Source: CAYVWB01 sp964455395 (lineage in GTDB: Bacteria; Desulfobacterota; Desulfovibrionia; Desulfovibrionales; Desulfovibrionaceae). From it: a stretch of 64,000 nucleotides of DNA. The translations under genes were made by a program, and so were the position numbers. Below, one piece after another: positions 45,242-55,645 of this stretch (the stretch's first letter is position 1; every line of letters begins with the position of its first letter). Under the pieces are notes generated by a model. The model was not told the origin of the DNA and did not search any database. It saw nothing but the letters and a program-made list of their open reading frames with translations. The stretch lies in contig CAYVWB010000018.1 in the NCBI GenBank assembly GCA_964455395.1, forward strand, positions 7,464 through 71,463, written 5' to 3'.

Positions 45242-48200
45242 CTAGCCCTCCCGCATGAGCGCGGCGATTTCCTCGCGGATGATCCGGGCGGCGGCGCGCG
45301 CCGATTCGCTTTCGATGAGATCGCTCATCTCCTGGCGCAATCGGGCGGCGAGCACGTTCCAGTCTTCATGCCGCAGGGTCTTGCGCTCCAGAGACTCGAT
45401 GCCCTCGCGCAACACGCGCTCCAGCTGGTGGGTGAGGTTGTCCACCAAGCTTTCGTAGAGCGGCGAGTCCTCGGCGAGGGAAGCGCTCAAGCGTTCGTCC
45501 ACGGCCTCGCGCACGGAGTGACGCACAGCCTCGGTGACGGGTCGCGCGTCCATGCGAGCGTCCACATCGCGCTGCAAGACGTCGCGCAGGGCCGGCATCT
45601 TGTCCTCCAACGCCTCGGAAGCGGCTTCGCGCAGGGCGGCTCCCCGGGGCCGGACCTCCTCGCGCATGACCTCCAGGCGCTCGCGCAATGCGGCATCCAC
45701 GTCGCTGGTCAGCTGGTCCATGCGGACATCGAGGGCGGCGGCAAGCGCGCTGTCAATCTCCGTGGAAGCGGCCGCACGCAGTTCTTCGGCCAGGGAGGCG
45801 CGCAAATCCTGCAGATGGGCGTGCAGCCCACCGTTGACCGCTGCGGCGGCGCGCTCTATGAGGATATCTTCCTTCTCGGCGAGTTTGTCCTCGACTTGAT
45901 GCGCAAGGCTCCGCTCCACATCGTCGCGCGCTTCGGCCACGGCAGGGGTGAGCTTCTCCTCGATAGTCGCTGCGAGGTCGTCGAAACTCGGGGTGCGCGC
46001 CTGGAGCGCCTCCAGTCGGCTCTCGATCTGGCTGACGACGTCTTCGTGGGTGGGAAGGTTCTCGCGGAAAGCCTCGGCGGCGGCGGCGAGACGGCGTTCC
46101 ACGTGGCTTTCCATCTCGTCGTGGGTGGCGAGGCCCTCGCGGAAGGCCTGCGCGGCGGCGGCGAGGCGCGATTCGATCTGCCCGGCGACGTCTTCGTACG
46201 TAAGAAGGCGTTGGTCGAGGCGTCCCACCTCCGCAGCGAGGCGTTCGTCCACCATGGAGGAGGCGGCGTCGCGATCGAGCGCGCTCTCGCGGAGGGACTC
46301 CAGGGCGTCGCGCATGGAGTCCGCAAGGCTCTGGAGCTCGCCGCGGCGTTCCATGGCGTCCTCGGCGAGACGCACTTCCAGCGTGGAGCGGACGACGCCT
46401 TCGGGCGTGACGCTTTCCTCGATGGCGGAGTGGATGGCTTCCCGTACGGTATCGGAGACGGGCTGTTCGGCCATGCGCTCCAAGGCCTGTTCCAAAGTCT
46501 GGTTGATGCGCGCTTCCAAGGCGATGTCGTCCATGCGGGCCGACTCGGTGACCTTGTCCAGTCGGTCTTCGAGGCGTTGCATGAACTCGCCTTCCGGCGC
46601 CAGCAAGGCTTCAGCGTCGCGGCGCAACGCCGTGCGCAGTCCCTCCGGCGCGGCGTCCGGATTGGTGAGGGAATTCGAGAGGACATCCAGCGCGGCCTGC
46701 AGGTTGGCGACGTCTTCCGAGGTGTTCTCCGCCTGGCGTTGCAAGGCGGCTTCAGTAGCGCTTTCGCGAGCTGCGAGTTCATCACGGAGGTGGCGCTTGA
46801 GTTCGTCCATGGCGGCGCCGAGCCGCTTGCCGACCAAGCCGCCTTCAGCCACGGCTTCTTCCAGGCTGGTGGTGACAAGCGCGCTGACCGCGTTCACGTC
46901 CAAGGTCTCCGCCGCCACGAGCGCTTTCACCTTGGCATCCAGATCGCCGAAGGCTTCGAGCTTGGCGCGTTGCGCCTCCATGGCCTCGCGTTGTGATTCC
47001 ACGGTTTCGCCTTGCGTCCGCAGGCTGTCTTGCTGCTCCTCAAGGGTCTGTTGAATTCGCTGCAGGACGGAGCCCTGATCTCCCAGGCTGGAGCGGGCGT
47101 CCTCCAAGGATTCACGGAGCGACTTGGCGCCTTCCTCCAGCGTGACGAAGCGTTGCTCTTCCTCCTCGCTGAGGCCCATGGCTTCCTCCACGCCGAGGAG
47201 TTTCTGGTCCATCATGGCGGCGATGCCGCCCTCTTCACCGAGCTCCGAGTCGAGTTTGGAAGCTGTTTCCGCGGCGGTTTTCTCCAGTTCCTGAACCCCT
47301 TCCTTCATGGAGGCGAATTCTCGTTCGACCTGTGCGAGAGATTCGGAAAGGGCCTTGGCAGAGTCCTTGTTTTCGCGGATATCGCGTTCGAAATCAGCCA
47401 GTTTCGTCTCGATGCTCTTTTCGTGGGCGCCCAGTTTCACCTCCAGAGCGTGGATGGCCGTATCCTTCATATCAACGTTTCTGGAGAGATCCGTCACACG
47501 CTCGCTCAAACTCTCGACAGGAGCGGTCTTTTCCTGCAACGCCTTCTCCAACGCGGCCAGCTTCTCGGCCGCCGAGGCCTTGGCCGCTTGCTCGGCCTCC
47601 TCGGCTTGTTTGGCCTGCTGGGCCGCGGCTTCCTCGGCCTCCTTGGCCTTCTGGGCGGCGGCTTCCTCGGCTTGTTTGGCCTTCTGGGCGGCGGCTTCCT
47701 CGGCTTCCTTGGCCTTTTCGAGGGCTTCGGTCTGGGCTTTCTCCAGCGCGGCGACCTTCTCGTTGAGGGCGGCGAATTCCTTGCCCTTTTCCTCCAGAGT
47801 CGTGGTGAGCGCGGCCAGCTTCTCGGCCGTCTCGGCCGCCGAGGCCTTGGCCGCTTGCTCGGCNNNNNNNNNNNNNNNNNNNNNNNNNNNNNNNNNNNNN
47901 NNNNNNNNNNNNNNNNNNNNNNNNNNNNNNNNNNNNNNNNNNNNNNNNNNNNNNNNNNNNNNNGCGCGGCCAGCTTCTCGGCCGTCTCGGCCGCCGAGGC
48001 CTTGGCCGCTTGCTCGGCTTCCTCGGCTTGTTTGGCCTGCTGGGCCGCGGCTTCCTCGGCCTCCTTGGCTTGCTGGGCGGCGGCTTCCTCGGCCTCCTTG
48101 GCCTTCTGGGCGGCGGCTTCCTCGGCTTGTTTGGCCTGCTGGGCGGCCGCTTCCTCGGCTTCCTTGGCCTGCTGGGCGGCGGCTTCCTCGGCTTGTTTGG

Positions 48201-50304
48201 CCTTTTCGAGGGCTTCGGTCTGGGCTTTCTCCAGCGCGTCGACCTTCTCGTTGAGGGTGGCGAGTTTGTCCTCCAGGGTCTTGAGCGCTTCGGGATCGAC
48301 GTTCTGTTGTACGGCGGTGTCCGCCTGGGCTGCCTGGGCTGCCTGGGTTGCCTGGGCTGCTTGGACGGCGGCGGCGAGGGAGGCGATCTGCGCTTCGGCG
48401 TCGTTCAGGCGCGTCTGGAGTGCAGACGTTACGTCGTTGGCGTGCGCTTCGAGATCCGGGGGCCCTGCCGAATGTTCGGGGGCGTCGGCCGTGGCGGGAA
48501 CGTCCGGGATATGGTGCGTTTCTGGAGCTTCGGTGGCTGCAGCGGCTGTGACGGGCGCTTTTTCCGGAGGCGGCGGCGTTTGAGTCGGCGCAGACGGTGG
48601 CGGCATGGGGATGAGGGTTTGTTCTGGCGCTTCGAACATGGCGTCTTCGATTTCCAGATCCACGACATCCTGTTCGTCGGCGTGGTCGTCCGGGTCCAAT
48701 TCCTCGGCTTGCGCTGCTGCGACTTCCTGCGCGCGCTGCGCTTCCTCGTCCTCGGCGGTGTTGAGGAAATTGGCGGCGATGGCGTCCAGGTCGTCGAAGC
48801 TCTGACTGAGGTCGATGAGGTCGTCATCCGCGACGGGTTGCGTTTCCGTTGCAGGCGGCGCGCCCGGCTCCACGATGTCCGCGAAGTCGAGCTCGATGGT
48901 TTCGTCGTCCTCGAGATTGTCTTCCAGATCCCCGCCCGCCACGGGTTCGATGTCAGCATCGGCGCCGAGGGCGAGCTCGTTTTCGCTCTCGAAGTCGGCG
49001 AGGTCCGCATCGCCGACGAATTGTGTCTCGCCCATGGCGAAGTCATCCGCTTCGAACGAGGTTGCAGCCGGGGCGGCGGCGTCATCAGGGAGGTCGAGAT
49101 TCGAAATGAGGTCGTCGAGTCCGGCGACATCGATCTCGTCTGCTGCATCTATATCGTCATGATCTGGCTGCAGATCGCCTTCCGGTTCGGCCTCCACCAC
49201 GCCGAAGTCGTCTTCAGGGGCGCTTTCCGTCGCGCCGAAGTCTTCCTCTGCGGCGCGGGCTGGTTGTGCGAAGAAGTCTTCGGCTTCATCTTCGAAATCC
49301 GGCAGGGTGATTTCATCGTCCGCACTTTCGGAGTCGTCTTCCGCATCCAGACCGAAGTCTTCGAGATCCGAGAGCTCCAGTTCGTCGGCGGCGCCGGCGG
49401 CCCGCGGCGCGGCGGCTTTGGGTCCGAGCTCTTCGACATCAGTGAGTTCGATGACGTCATCGTCGTCATCCTGGAAGGCGGCGGCGCTTGCAGCGGCGTC
49501 GGGCATGGCGTGGTCCTCATCGCCGAGGAGGTCGTCCGCGACGCCCTCTTCTTCGCCGAGCAGGTCATCAAGACCCGAGATGTCCAGGTCTTCATCGGCG
49601 TCGAAGGCGTCGTCGTTGTCATCGTCATCGGCGCCGAGGTCGAGGGTGAGGCCGCCGTCGGCGTCGAGGGCGAAGTCGTCTTCGCCGTGGCTGTCGCGCG
49701 GGGAGAGGACGGTGGTGGCGGCGAGATCGAGGTCGTCCTCGTCGTCGTCGAGGGCGATGTCGTCCAGGTCGCCGAAGGAGAGTTCATCGTCGCCTGAGGC
49801 GTCGGCGCGGGCCGGCGCGACTTCGTCCATGAGCGCGTCGAGATCGAGGTCGTCGTCCATGGCGTCATCCGCCGCCGCGGCGTGGGTGGCGTCAGCCGCG
49901 CCGCCGCCGGGTTCTTCGACGATGTCGAGCTCGTTGAGCTCCATGATATCGAAGTCCGCCTCGTCGCCATCGTCGGCTGGAGCAGGCCTGCGGCTGCTGC
50001 TTGCGGCGGTCGGGTCGTCGAGGTCGTCGAGGTCGTCGAGGTCGGTCAGGTCGAGGTCGTCATCCAGGGAGGCGTCGGCGCTGTCGGCGGCTTCGCCATA
50101 CGCGCTGCGCGTCCGTGGGTTGCGCGCGTCACTCGTGTCATCCATGGCGACGTCGTCTGCGAAGAGGTCATCGATTTCCTGATCGAAGCTCAGTTCGAGT
50201 TCGGAGGCGTCGATGTCGAAATCCGCGTCGCCGCGGCCTTGTTCCACGACGTCGTCCAGTTCGATGACGTCGTCGTTCGAGTCCATTTCCGGCGTCTTGG
50301 GCAT
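45242..50304 (-). CDS. Giant acidic coiled-coil repeat protein (crosses an assembly gap)
   Basis: Unrecognised. ATG at 50304, stop at 45244-45242; if the gap is closed with its 55-base overlap (see findings) the protein has 1635 residues in one frame. N-terminal 600: extremely Asp- and Glu-rich with repeated motifs DDVIELDDVVEQG, DDVIELTDVEELG and TIELDFADIVEPG. Middle: a Pro-rich linker (PPPSAPTQTPPPPEK), then a coiled coil of AKQAEEAAAQ-type 10-residue repeats. C-terminal 770: a long charged coiled coil (for example TDLSRNVDMKDTAIHALEVK). No signal peptide and no membrane helix. Fits a cytoskeletal, scaffold or polar-organising role; this is inference. AGGTGA lies four bases before the start. 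Confidence 0.8.
47579..48246. repeat. 30-bp tandem repeats encoding the coiled coil
   Basis: The minus strand encodes runs of AK(Q/E)AEEAAAQ(Q/K), a 10-residue, 30-bp unit, in two blocks (about 47579-47725 and 48015-48210) that flank the gap. The blocks are themselves duplicated with the surrounding NEKVDALEKAQTEALEKAK segment. High similarity between blocks explains the assembly break. Confidence 0.85.
47864..47963. other. Assembly gap (100 N) inside the giant protein gene
   Basis: The 55 bases at 47809-47863 are identical to those at 47964-48018, directly abutting the gap on both sides. This suggests contig ends that overlap by 55 bases, or a collapsed repeat, rather than 100 missing bases. 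Confidence 0.85.
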
Positions 50305-50550
50305 GCGTCACCTACCGTGTTCGCCTGCATCGATATCGATGTACTGTTAAGCCCACGCCCCTTTTCCGGCGGCGGTGGACAGTTGGCGCGGCTTGGGCGC
50401 GAGGGCCCGCGCGCCCGGGGCGCGTCTTGTCGTAAAGCGGCAAGAAAACCTTGTCCTTACACGCTCCCGATAGAAACACACTTTGGCGAGATGCGCAAGG
50501 GATTCCGCAATCTTATGCAGCATGTGGCGACTGCGCGACAGCAGAGCTTC

Positions 50551-51357
50551 TCACGCGCCGCCGCCAGGGCCGTACTTCTCAAAATAACCCCTTGGCGTCA
50601 CAAGAAAATTACCCAGCCGTCGTGTTGCTTCCGAGCCCACGATCAGCACTGTCAGCATGTCCACCGTCGAAGTCGCCAGCGTCGCCAGCGTCGCCATCTG
50701 CACGGACTGCTCTTCCCGGTAGCCTTGGCGCACCACGCCCACGCACGTCCCACCCGGTCGGTATTCGCCGAGGATGGCCACCGCGCGATCCAGCAATTCG
50801 GGACGACCGCGGGATCGCGGATTGTAGAGGCCCAGCACGAACCCGCCTTGCGCTGCGCACCGCAACCGGTGTTCGATGCGCTCCCAGGGGGTGAGGCGGT
50901 CGCTGAGGCTGACTGTGGCGAAGTCGTGCATGAGGGGCGCGCCGAGCAACGCCGCCGCCGCCGTGATGGAGGTGACCCCCGGCACGACTTCGATCTCCAC
51001 GACATCCATGAAACCCTGCTCATGCGCCAATTCGATGACGAGGCCAGCCATGCCGTAGACGCCCGCGTCCCCTCCGCTGACCACCGCAGACGGTCGACCG
51101 GCCGCGGCGGCCTCCAGCGCCGCCATGCAGCGGGCGGCTTCGCCGGTCATGCCGGTGCTCACCCGGGTCTTGCCCTCCAGAAGCGCCGGGGGAAGGAGAT
51201 CCAGATAACGGCCATAGCCGGCCACCACCTCCGCTGCAGCGAGAGCGGCTTCCGCCTGGTGGGTGAGCTGCGCTGCGCCGCCGGGGCCGGTGGAGACCAC
51301 CCAGCACGGCGTGCGGGCCGCAGGAGATTCTTCGGGAGAAGCAGTTACGGGAGCCAT
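50551..51357 (-). CDS. cbiH: Cobalt-precorrin-3 C17-methyltransferase
   Basis: 268 residues. SAM-dependent ring-contracting methyltransferase of cobalamin synthesis (CbiH/CobJ). Motifs: WVVSTGPGGAAQLTHQAEAA, VAGYGRYLDLL, AVVSGGDAGVYGMAGLVIE, VPGVTSITAAAALLGAPLMH, DFATVSLSDRLTPWE, GLYNPRSRGRPELLDRA and TVLIVGSEATRR. Its start (ATG 51357) overlaps the end of cbiG by 13 bases, so the two are translationally coupled. Last gene of the ahbB-hemL-cbiG-cbiH operon. Confidence 0.93.
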   Translation of the reverse strand: MAPVTASPEESPAARTPCWVVSTGPGGAAQLTHQAEAALAAAEVVAGYGRYLDLLPPALLEGKTRVSTGMTGEAARCMAALEAAAAGRPSAVVSGGDAGVYGMAGLVIELAHEQGFMDVVEIEVVPGVTSITAAAALLGAPLMHDFATVSLSDRLTPWERIEHRLRCAAQGGFVLGLYNPRSRGRPELLDRAVAILGEYRPGGTCVGVVRQGYREEQSVQMATLATLATSTVDMLTVLIVGSEATRRLGNFLVTPRGYFEKYGPGGGA

Positions 51358-52561
51358 GGGGATTGCACCTTGGAGGGCGCCGCCAACGCGATGGTGACGG
51401 AACCGCGCACGAGTTTCTCCAGGACGAGGCGCGCGCCGGGACCGGGCCGGCGCATGGCCAGCGCAAGGGCCGCGGCTTCGCAGACGCTGGGCGCGCCGAT
51501 CTTCGCCGCGACGCGGCTGGAGGGGTTGGGGACGTCGATGACTTGAAGCGCGCGTTGGGGAAAGAAGCGGATGGGGACGCCCATCGCCTCGGCCAGCGCC
51601 AGCAAACCCGGCTCCTCCTGTTTGATGTCGATGGAAGCGAGGCCCTGCACTGCCGTTACGGGGACGCCGGTCTGCTGCAAGGCGTCCTCCAGAGCGGACA
51701 ACAGCGCAGACAGGGGAACCCCCTTGCGACACCCGACTCCCACGCACACGACAGGCGGAATGAGCCAGAGCGCCCCGGGGCGTTCACAGACGGCTCGGCG
51801 GCGCTCGTCCACGACAACCGCCGCGCCGGCAGCCTCGCGGCCCTCCGCGCCTTCGGGGGCGTTCCCCGCGAGCAGCGCGTCGAGTCGCTCATGGTCGTCG
51901 ATGCGCGTGAACCATTGTTCTTCGGCAGGGCTCAGGGGGAGTCGGCGTTCCGGATCATGAAGGAAAACCCGCCGTGGCGGGGTCGCGAGCAGAGCAGCGC
52001 TTACGACCTTGATGGGCTCCAGGGNNNNNNNNNNGCCTGCTGAGCGAGGAGGTCGATGGCGGGGACGCCGGCGGTGTCCGTGGCCGTGGTGATGACGGCT
52101 TCGCCCTCCAGGATTGCTGCGACCCGCCGGGCCAGAGCATTGGCGCCGCCCAGGTGCCCGGAGAGCAGACTGATGGCGAAGCGGCCCGCCTGGTCGCAGA
52201 CCACCACGGCGGGGTCCGTCTGCTTGTTCACCAGAAGCGGGGCGATGATGCGCGTCACCACGCCTGTCGCGCAGAAGCAGATGTGGGCGTCGAATGCGCT
52301 CCAGGCCTCGGGCAGCGCCATGCCCAGGGTCTCGAAGGGCTCGGCTTCCGGGAACGCGGAGGCCAACGTCCCCGAGACCCGCAGGGAGACGCGCACAGGG
52401 GCGGCGACCTCATCGCGCGCAGCGGCCAGCTTCGGGGGCGCGGCCAGCGCCGTGGCCAGCCGACAGGCCGTCTCGGCGCCCTGGGGCGTGATCGCCCAGA
52501 CAGCGACGCGGCCGAGGGAGTCCGAGGGCCCGCAAGGGGCCGAGACGGCGGGCTCGGGCAT
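51345..52561 (-). CDS. cbiG: Cobalt-precorrin-5A hydrolase CbiG, with short assembly gap
   Basis: About 405 residues, interrupted by 10 N at 52025-52034; the placeholder length breaks the frame, so the true gap size differs. N-terminal part: VAVWAITPQGAETA, FCATGVVTRIIAPLL, QTDPAVVVCDQAGRFAISLL and SGHLGGANALARRVA. C-terminal part: VCVGVGCRKGVPLSALLSAL, GLASIDIKQEEPGLLALAE and PSVCEAAALA. These are the N-terminal, middle and C-terminal CbiG domains. Opens the lactone ring of cobalt-precorrin-5A. ATG 52561 starts 12 bases after the hemL stop. Confidence 0.92.
52025..52034. other. Assembly gap (10 N) inside cbiG
   Basis: A run of 10 N. The reading frame before it ends at AIDLLAQQA and that after it resumes with LEPIKVVSAALLA, both expected in the CbiG middle region, so few residues are missing. 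Confidence 0.85.
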
Positions 52562-52573
52562 GGCGTCAGCGCG

Positions 52574-53842
52574 TCAGAAGGTCACGGCTTTGGCGGCGGT
52601 GAGCAGCGCTTCGAGTTCCCGCTCTCCATGCGCGAAGGAGACCATGGCGCACTCGTAGCCGGAGGGCGCCAGGTAGATTCCCTGGTCGCGCATCTGGCGG
52701 TAGAACGTTGCGTAGAGGTCGGCGTCGGCGGTCTTGGCCGAGGCGAAGTCCGTTACCGCGGTGTCCGTAAAGAAGACGGTGAACATGGACGCCAGGGTGT
52801 TGACCTGCACGGGGACGCCCTTTTCACGAAGGATGTCGCCCAAGGCTTCGGCCGTGGCTTTGGTGCGCGCTTCCAGGCCCTCGTAATTCTGGAGTTTGAG
52901 CGCCTTGAGCACGGCGTGGCCGGCGGCCATGGCCACGGGATTCCCGGAAAGGGTGCCAGCCTGGTAGACGTCGCCGCAGGGCGCGATGCGCTCCATGTGT
53001 TGGCGTTTGCCGCCGTAGGCGCCCACGGGCATGCCGCCGCCGATGATCTTGCCCAGGGTGGTGAGGTCCGGGGTGACGCCGTAGCGGCCTTGGGCGCCGC
53101 CGTAGCTCAGCCGGAACCCCGTGATGACTTCATCGAAGATGAGCAGGGCGCCGAATTGGTCGCAGAGGTCGCGCAGGCCCTGAAGGAAGCCCTCCGCCGG
53201 GGGCACGAGACCCATGTTGCCGGCCATGGGCTCCACGATGATGGCGGCGATCTCTTCCGGACAGCACTCGAAGTGTTTCCGGACGACTTCCAGGTTGTTG
53301 TAAGGCGCGAGCAGGGTGTCCGCCACGGTGGCTGCGGGCACGCCCGGGGCGCCGGGGATGGAGAGCGTGGCCAACCCGGAGCCGGCGGCCGCGAGGAAGG
53401 CGTCCGCGTGGCCGTGGTAGCAGCCTTCGAACTTGACGACCTTGGCGCGCCCGGTGACGCCGCGGGCCAGCCGCAGCGCGCTCATGGTGGCTTCCGTGCC
53501 GGAGTTGACCATGCGCGCCATCTCCACGCCGGGCATGGCCTCGCACAGGCCTTCGGCAAGGAGCACCTCGGCTTCACAAGGAGCGCCGAAGCTGGCGCCG
53601 AGCTGAAGCGCCTCCATGGCCGCACGGGTCACTTCGGGGTGGGCGTGGCCCAGGATGAGGGGCCCCCAGCTCATCACGTAGTCCACGTAGGTTTTGCCGT
53701 CCACGTCGGTGATGTGGGCGCCGGCGGCTTTCTCGATGAACAAGGGGTCGGCCTGCACGCTCAGGCAGGCGCGCACGGGGCTGTTCACCCCGCCGGGAAT
53801 GCGCGCCTGGGCGCGCTGGAAGAGCGCGTTCGACTTCTCCAT
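52574..53842 (-). CDS. hemL: Glutamate-1-semialdehyde 2,1-aminomutase
   Basis: 422 residues, the family length. Makes 5-aminolevulinate from glutamate-1-semialdehyde, the entry to all tetrapyrroles (C5 pathway). Motifs: IPGGVNSPVRAC, VDYVMSWGPLILGHAHPEV, NSGTEATMSALRLARG, FEGCYHGHADAFL, IFDEVITGFR, and the PLP lysine in LGKIIGGGMPVGAYGG. ATG 53842 with AAGGA seven bases upstream; the open frame to 53902 has no homology. Preceded by ahbB (61 bases) and followed by cbiG. Confidence 0.96.
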   Translation of the reverse strand: MEKSNALFQRAQARIPGGVNSPVRACLSVQADPLFIEKAAGAHITDVDGKTYVDYVMSWGPLILGHAHPEVTRAAMEALQLGASFGAPCEAEVLLAEGLCEAMPGVEMARMVNSGTEATMSALRLARGVTGRAKVVKFEGCYHGHADAFLAAAGSGLATLSIPGAPGVPAATVADTLLAPYNNLEVVRKHFECCPEEIAAIIVEPMAGNMGLVPPAEGFLQGLRDLCDQFGALLIFDEVITGFRLSYGGAQGRYGVTPDLTTLGKIIGGGMPVGAYGGKRQHMERIAPCGDVYQAGTLSGNPVAMAAGHAVLKALKLQNYEGLEARTKATAEALGDILREKGVPVQVNTLASMFTVFFTDTAVTDFASAKTADADLYATFYRQMRDQGIYLAPSGYECAMVSFAHGERELEALLTAAKAVTF

Positions 53843-53903
53843 GACACTGTCCTTTTCTGCGTTTCGGGGATTGTTCGGGGGAACCGGCGCGCGTTGACGC
53901 ATT

Positions 53904-54410
53904 CTAGAAGTAAGTCATCGAGGACTTCTTCAGCTCGCGCACGCTGTAGAGCAAGGCGTAGTCTGTCAAACTCGTGGCTTCGCTCAGCTCCTGCACCACG
54001 CGACGGCAGTCGTCGTGGTCGCGGCCGTGGACCATGGTGAAGAGCGCATAGGGCCACGCCGCTTGGCCGGCGGATGCGGGGTCGCACAGATGCTCGGGCG
54101 GCGGTCGGTGGTAGCAGTGGGAGACGCTCGAGTGTTCAGCCATGCGTTCGCCGGCGGCGTCGCGGGCGGCTTCGTCGTCGCAACGCCACGCCACCATGAC
54201 GTTGCCGCCGTAGCCGGCTTTCTGGTGCTTGAGGGAGGCGCCGTAGCGGCGGATGACGCCCTCGTCGATGAGGCGCTGGAGCAGGCTGATGACTTCGGCT
54301 TCGCTCACGCCCACTTTCTCGGCGATGCGCGCGTAGGGTTGCGGGTCGTCCGGCAGATCGCCTTGCGCCTCGCGCAGAATGGCGCGTTCCGTGTCGGTGA
54401 ATTCTGGCAT
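53904..54410 (-). CDS. ahbB: Siroheme decarboxylase, Lrp/AsnC-type fold (AhbB/NirH family)
   Basis: 168 residues. Decarboxylates siroheme to didecarboxysiroheme on the alternative heme pathway used by sulfate reducers. Structure: an N-terminal helix-turn-helix (PYARIAEKVGVSEAEVIS) fused to an AsnC-like ligand-binding half, with the conserved RRYGASLKHQKAGYGGNVMV, SHCYHRPP and WPYALFTMVHG blocks. Normally works as a pair with AhbA, which is not in the window. Linked to hemL, cbiG and cbiH on one strand, it marks a tetrapyrrole supply operon. No ribosome site is visible before ATG 54410; a 12-bp repeat lies just upstream. Confidence 0.93.
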   Translation of the reverse strand: MPEFTDTERAILREAQGDLPDDPQPYARIAEKVGVSEAEVISLLQRLIDEGVIRRYGASLKHQKAGYGGNVMVAWRCDDEAARDAAGERMAEHSSVSHCYHRPPPEHLCDPASAGQAAWPYALFTMVHGRDHDDCRRVVQELSEATSLTDYALLYSVRELKKSSMTYF

Positions 54411-54417
54411 GGCTGGG

Positions 54418-54453
54418 GGTGTCGCTGAAGGTGTCGCTGAGGGTGTCGCTGGC
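54418..54453. repeat. Three 12-bp direct repeats upstream of ahbB
   Basis: GGTGTCGCTGAA-type units at 54418-54429, 54430-54441 and 54442-54453, in exact register, eight bases before the ahbB start codon. It could be a protein-binding site or a translational element; a reading frame through the repeat encodes ATPS-type residues. Confidence 0.7.
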
Positions 54454-54643
54454 GGGAAGCGCCGACGCGTTCACACGGCTGTACCAGCATGCGCGCCGAC
54501 CTGGCAAGCGGAGCAAGCGGAAACAGACCGGTCGGGACAAACCGAGCTGGGACGCGCGCCTCTTGCCACGCCGCCAGGGGAGGTCTACCATGCCGCATGC
54601 ATCGACCACCCTTTCCGCCACCCTTTCCGCCAGAGGACGCCTC

Positions 54644-55645
54644 ATGAACATCGCCGTGATGGGCGCAGGCAGCTGGGGCGCGGCCCTGGCAGACCTGCTG
54701 GGCCGCAAGGGACTCTCCGTACGCCTGTGGATGCGCCGCGCCGAACAAGCCCGCGAGCTCGCTGAACGCCGCACCAACGAAGCGTATCTCCCGGGAGTCG
54801 CCCTCTCCGACAACATCCAGCCCACCACGGCCTTGGACGAGGCCCTCCGCGACGCCGCCTTCGTCCTGCTGGCCGTGCCAGCGCAGGCCATGCGCGCTTT
54901 TCTGACGGACCTTGCGCCCCACCTTCCCGCAATGGGCCAGCAGCGGCCCATCCTCGTCTGCGCCAGCAAAGGCGTGGAAGCCGAGCGCGGTTGCGTCATG
55001 CATCAGGCGGCGCAGGAAGTCCTGGGGACGGACCACGTCTTCGCCATGCTCTCGGGACCCTCCTTCGCCATGGAAGTGGCCAAAGGCGCCCCCACGGCCG
55101 TGGCGCTGGGCTGCGCCGACGCCGAGGCCGCGCGCATGCTCCAGGAAACCTTCGCCACGCCGACATTCCGCGTCTACACCAACCCGGATATCATGGGCGT
55201 GGAACTGGGCGGCGCGATGAAGAACGTCATGGCCATCGCCGTGGGGCTCTCGGACGGGCTCGGGTTCGGGGAAAACGCCCGCGCCGCGCTCATCACCCGG
55301 GGTCTCGCCGAGATGAGCCGGCTGGGCGCAGCCCTGGGAGGCCAAGCGCGCACGCTGACAGGGCTCGCCGGCCTGGGCGACCTGGTGCTGACCTGCACGG
55401 GGGACCTCTCCCGTAACCGCACCGTGGGCTTGCGGCTGGGTCGCGGGGAGCGCCTGGACGACATCCTGGACTCCCTGGGCCACGTGGCCGAAGGCGTGAT
55501 GACCACCCGCGCCATGCGCGCACTGGCGCAACGCCATGGCGTGGAGCTGCCCATCACGGCGGCGGTCTTCGGCATCCTGCACGAGAACCGCCCCCCCCGG
55601 GAGGTGGTGGTGGAACTGATGACGCGCCCCCTCAAGGAGGAATAG
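54644..55645 (+). CDS. gpsA: NAD(P)-dependent glycerol-3-phosphate dehydrogenase
   Basis: 333 residues. Makes sn-glycerol-3-phosphate for phospholipid synthesis. Rossmann motif MNIAVMGAGSWGAALADLLG, VPAQAMRAFL, ASKGVEAERG, LSGPSFAMEVAKGAPTAVAL, ELGGAMKNVMAIAVGLSDGL and LTCTGDLSRNRTVGLRLGRG. ATG 54644 has AGAGGA six bases before. Stands alone on the plus strand, divergent from ahbB. Confidence 0.97.
   Translation: MNIAVMGAGSWGAALADLLGRKGLSVRLWMRRAEQARELAERRTNEAYLPGVALSDNIQPTTALDEALRDAAFVLLAVPAQAMRAFLTDLAPHLPAMGQQRPILVCASKGVEAERGCVMHQAAQEVLGTDHVFAMLSGPSFAMEVAKGAPTAVALGCADAEAARMLQETFATPTFRVYTNPDIMGVELGGAMKNVMAIAVGLSDGLGFGENARAALITRGLAEMSRLGAALGGQARTLTGLAGLGDLVLTCTGDLSRNRTVGLRLGRGERLDDILDSLGHVAEGVMTTRAMRALAQRHGVELPITAAVFGILHENRPPREVVVELMTRPLKEE

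Noticed and set aside
48010..49797. Plus-strand frame opposite the giant acidic protein
   Set aside because: It is the complement of a skewed, repeated sequence and has no domain or ribosome site.
51345..54643. Cobalamin riboswitch upstream of the cbi genes
   Set aside because: The genes are joined to hemL and ahbB without a long leader, and no conserved B12-box-like sequence was recognised.
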